Shown here: piece by piece, positions 61,976-64,000 of the stretch
How the letters are laid out: each line of letters starts with the position of its first letter
Position numbering within the stretch: the stretch's first letter is position 1
Source: Acinetobacter pittii ANC 4050
GTDB taxonomy: Bacteria > Pseudomonadota > Gammaproteobacteria > Pseudomonadales > Moraxellaceae
DNA length: 64,000 bases
Reading direction: 5' to 3'
Assembly: GCF_000399685.1 (NCBI RefSeq)
Contig: NZ_KB976987.1
Coordinates: 1,176,954 to 1,240,953 of the forward strand
Program-made: the position numbers and the translations under genes
Notes under the pieces: generated by a model
What the model was told of the DNA's origin: nothing
The model's database searches: none
The model's input: the letters and a program-made list of their open reading frames with translations, nothing else

Positions 61976-64000
61976 ATGAAAAAAAAATACAATGTTCGAT
62001 CTCAGGTAACCCCCAAGATTGGCAAAACAATTCTTAAATTAAGCACCCTTAGTTTAAGCATGATGTGTCTTACCATGGCACAAGCAGCAGAAACAGAACA
62101 ATCAAGTACCGATGAAAAACCAACAAAAGTCGTAAAAGTTGCGGTGACAGGTTCTTCAATTAAAGGGGTTGCAGCACAAAGTGCTTCGCCCATTACTATC
62201 GTAAAAGTTGACGAAATTTTAAAACAAGGGGTGACAACAACCGAAGAGGCCTTAGCAAAAATCAGTGCAAATCAATCAAGTTTTGTTACTGCGCAAAATG
62301 TAGGCGCTAGTGGAACTGTAGGGTCAGCAGCAGATCTCCGAGGAATTGGTGCCAATAAAACCTTAATCTTACTTAATGGTCGTCGGTTGGCTGCAAATGC
62401 ATATGATAGCGGCGTCACAAACTTAAATATTATTCCACTCGCTATGTTAGATCGCATTGAGGTCTTACGAGATGGAGCATCAGCAATTTATGGTACAGAT
62501 GCGATTGGTGGTGTAATCAACTTCATTACTAAAAAACAATTTACTGGTTTAAACATCAGTGGAGGTTTGACACAACCAGAGCAAAATGGGGGGGATACAC
62601 AAGATGTAAGCGTATTTGGTGGTTATGGTGATCTTGATGAAAATGGCTTCAATATCTTTGGTGTCGTTGATTATCGACATGGCAACGATGTTATGGCTAA
62701 AGATCGTAAAGTTAGTAAACGCGGAGGATTATTGCCAGAGTTAGGTATTACAAAAGGTAGTAGTGGTAGTTTTCCTGCTAACTTTTATGACACAAAAACT
62801 GGTACCGAAGGAAACCCATATGCAGCAACTGGATGCGGGAATAACCCGCTCGTGTACGCTCAAGGTGGATTCTGCCGCTATAACAGTCAAGCAGTGATTG
62901 GAATTGTTCCAAAAACTGAAGATATCTCAGCATTGGGACGCGCTACTTTTAAGCTAAATGACAATTTAAATGCTGTAGCAGAATATGTTTACGCACGCAA
63001 TGAAATTACTACTTCTGTCGCTCCAGACGTTTTCTTCGATTTAACATTGAATCCTGATAGTAAATATTATCCAGGTAATGGAATTACACCTGCTATGAAT
63101 AAAGTCAGTGGCCCACTTGAACTTTATATTCGTTCTCAAGCTGGTAATCGTGTTAGTTCTAGTATTAATGAGTCACATCGAATATTCGGTGGTTTAGAAG
63201 GCGAAGCTTATGGTTGGGATATCAATACCGGTATTACTTATGCTCATAGCGAAGCAGAAGACCGGCTAAACAGTGGATATCTTAACTACAAAAAAACTCA
63301 AGAAGCTTTAAATAATGGGGTTTTAAACCCTTTTGGACCACAAGCACCAGAAGATGCGGGTTTATGGGATACACTGGGCGTAACTGGTACTTATTTAAAA
63401 GCAGATGTTGATTCAACTACTGTTGATTTCACTGCTAGTCGACCTATATTTACATTACCAGCAGGTGACGTTGGTTTTGCAGTAGGAGCTAGCTATCGCC
63501 ATGATGAATGGACCTCAAACGTGGTTTCTGAAGTGGCTAGTCAAGCACCAAGTACAGGGGTTGATCCTGATGAACCTACAAATAAAGGAAAAAGAGATAT
63601 TAAAGCAGTCTTTACTGAACTGCATATTCCATTACATAAAACATTAGAGGCTCAACTTGCAGCCCGTTACGATGATTATAGTGATTTCGGAGATACGTTT
63701 AATCCTAAATTCGCACTTCGCTGGGAACCAATTAAACAATTAATGTTTCGTACCTCTTATAGCACAGGATTTAGAGCACCAACTTTATGGGAAGTAAATG
63801 CTCCTAACTCTATAACAAATACTTCAGCTTACTATAATGATCCGGTACTTTGTCCGAATGGCCCTCCTAAAAATCCAGGAGATACTCTTCCACCTGGTGG
63901 TGTTGCCAGCCGTGATTGCGAAACCCAATTTGACCGCAAAAATGGAGGAAATAAAGATCTTGATCCTGAGGAATCAAAATCGTTTACAGCTGGTTTGGTT
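61976..64000 (+). CDS. TonB-dependent receptor, 3' end cut by the window
   Basis: 675 codons are open to the last base of the window. The N-terminus MKKKYNVRSQVTPKIGKT leads to a signal peptide ending MAQAAE (about 36-40). The TonB box/plug reads VKVAVTGSSIKG, QSASPITIVKVDEIL, LRGIGANKTLILLNGRRLA, IPLAMLDRIEVLRDGASAIYGTDAIGGVINFITKK. This GSSIK...LNGRRLA form is the class common in xanthomonads and sphingomonads, tied more to carbohydrates or peptides than to siderophores. Two Cys in ATGCGNNP and GGFCRY may pair in a loop. The start has AAAGGGA about 9 bases upstream. It is divergent from the peptide importer. Confidence 0.9.
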   Translation, partial: MKKKYNVRSQVTPKIGKTILKLSTLSLSMMCLTMAQAAETEQSSTDEKPTKVVKVAVTGSSIKGVAAQSASPITIVKVDEILKQGVTTTEEALAKISANQSSFVTAQNVGASGTVGSAADLRGIGANKTLILLNGRRLAANAYDSGVTNLNIIPLAMLDRIEVLRDGASAIYGTDAIGGVINFITKKQFTGLNISGGLTQPEQNGGDTQDVSVFGGYGDLDENGFNIFGVVDYRHGNDVMAKDRKVSKRGGLLPELGITKGSSGSFPANFYDTKTGTEGNPYAATGCGNNPLVYAQGGFCRYNSQAVIGIVPKTEDISALGRATFKLNDNLNAVAEYVYARNEITTSVAPDVFFDLTLNPDSKYYPGNGITPAMNKVSGPLELYIRSQAGNRVSSSINESHRIFGGLEGEAYGWDINTGITYAHSEAEDRLNSGYLNYKKTQEALNNGVLNPFGPQAPEDAGLWDTLGVTGTYLKADVDSTTVDFTASRPIFTLPAGDVGFAVGASYRHDEWTSNVVSEVASQAPSTGVDPDEPTNKGKRDIKAVFTELHIPLHKTLEAQLAARYDDYSDFGDTFNPKFALRWEPIKQLMFRTSYSTGFRAPTLWEVNAPNSITNTSAYYNDPVLCPNGPPKNPGDTLPPGGVASRDCETQFDRKNGGNKDLDPEESKSFTAGLV

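Noticed and set aside
1..64000. CRISPR arrays, tRNA or rRNA genes, prophage
   Set aside because: No regular repeat-spacer units, no cloverleaf candidates noticed in intergenic regions, no phage genes.

Overview
The window is chromosomal DNA from an Acinetobacter, most likely of the A. baumannii/calcoaceticus complex. The evidence is the low GC content, the AlkM/AlkR pair, the phosphatase-dehydrogenase fusion of the Acinetobacter MtlD type, the gene content of the isc operon, and many short intergenic spacers with A/U-rich intrinsic terminators. I see no tRNA, rRNA, insertion sequence, prophage or CRISPR array. Apart from two short AT-rich gaps, the window looks like core genome with iron- and nutrient-uptake modules between housekeeping genes. 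Both ends cut outer-membrane protein genes.

Layout: 1-4.3 kb holds a porin end, a YidB-like protein, two poorly characterised proteins and lpxB. 4.5-8.8 kb is a ferric-siderophore uptake operon: a TonB receptor under a Fur box, then a small membrane protein, a PepSY reductase-like protein and a DUF3325-type protein. 9-11 kb carries a TauE/SafE permease and aroG. 11.1-16.5 kb is the cobalamin nucleotide-loop and salvage group (cobU, cobT, cobC, cobS) with a lipoprotein histidine phosphatase inside it. 16.6-18.7 kb is the mtlD fusion for mannitol synthesis. 18.7-21.6 kb holds an IutA-like receptor and an intergenic region with a near-perfect Fur box and a candidate small RNA. 21.7-29.4 kb carries ybaK, an ABC1/UbiB-type kinase, two adjacent and apparently complementary acyl-CoA dehydrogenases, and the alkane hydroxylase alkM with its AraC-type regulator alkR.

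29.5-33.2 kb has ppiD, an HU gene, a phasin and a membrane-anchored protein of unknown function. 33.3-38.7 kb is a complete iscRSUA-hscBA-fdx operon with an IscR box in its promoter. 38.8-51.6 kb is mostly housekeeping: a class III adenylate cyclase, a HIT protein, mfd, a Dyp peroxidase, a tandem thioredoxin-fold/GST protein, a RraA-like protein, rpsT, cysQ and an SRAP protein. 51.7-61.2 kb is a six-gene operon on the minus strand for peptide import: two family-5 binding proteins, an exported M3 peptidase, two permeases and a double ATPase. Divergent from it is a TonB-dependent receptor (cut by the window end) preceded by a textbook sigma-54 promoter and an upstream palindrome.

The strongest leads are: (i) the Fur-controlled candidate sRNA at about 18.9-19.2 kb; (ii) the sigma-54-driven TonB receptor paired with a peptide importer and an exported peptidase; (iii) the acyl-CoA dehydrogenase pair in which each protein lacks motifs the other keeps, suggesting a composite heteromeric enzyme next to alkane hydroxylase.
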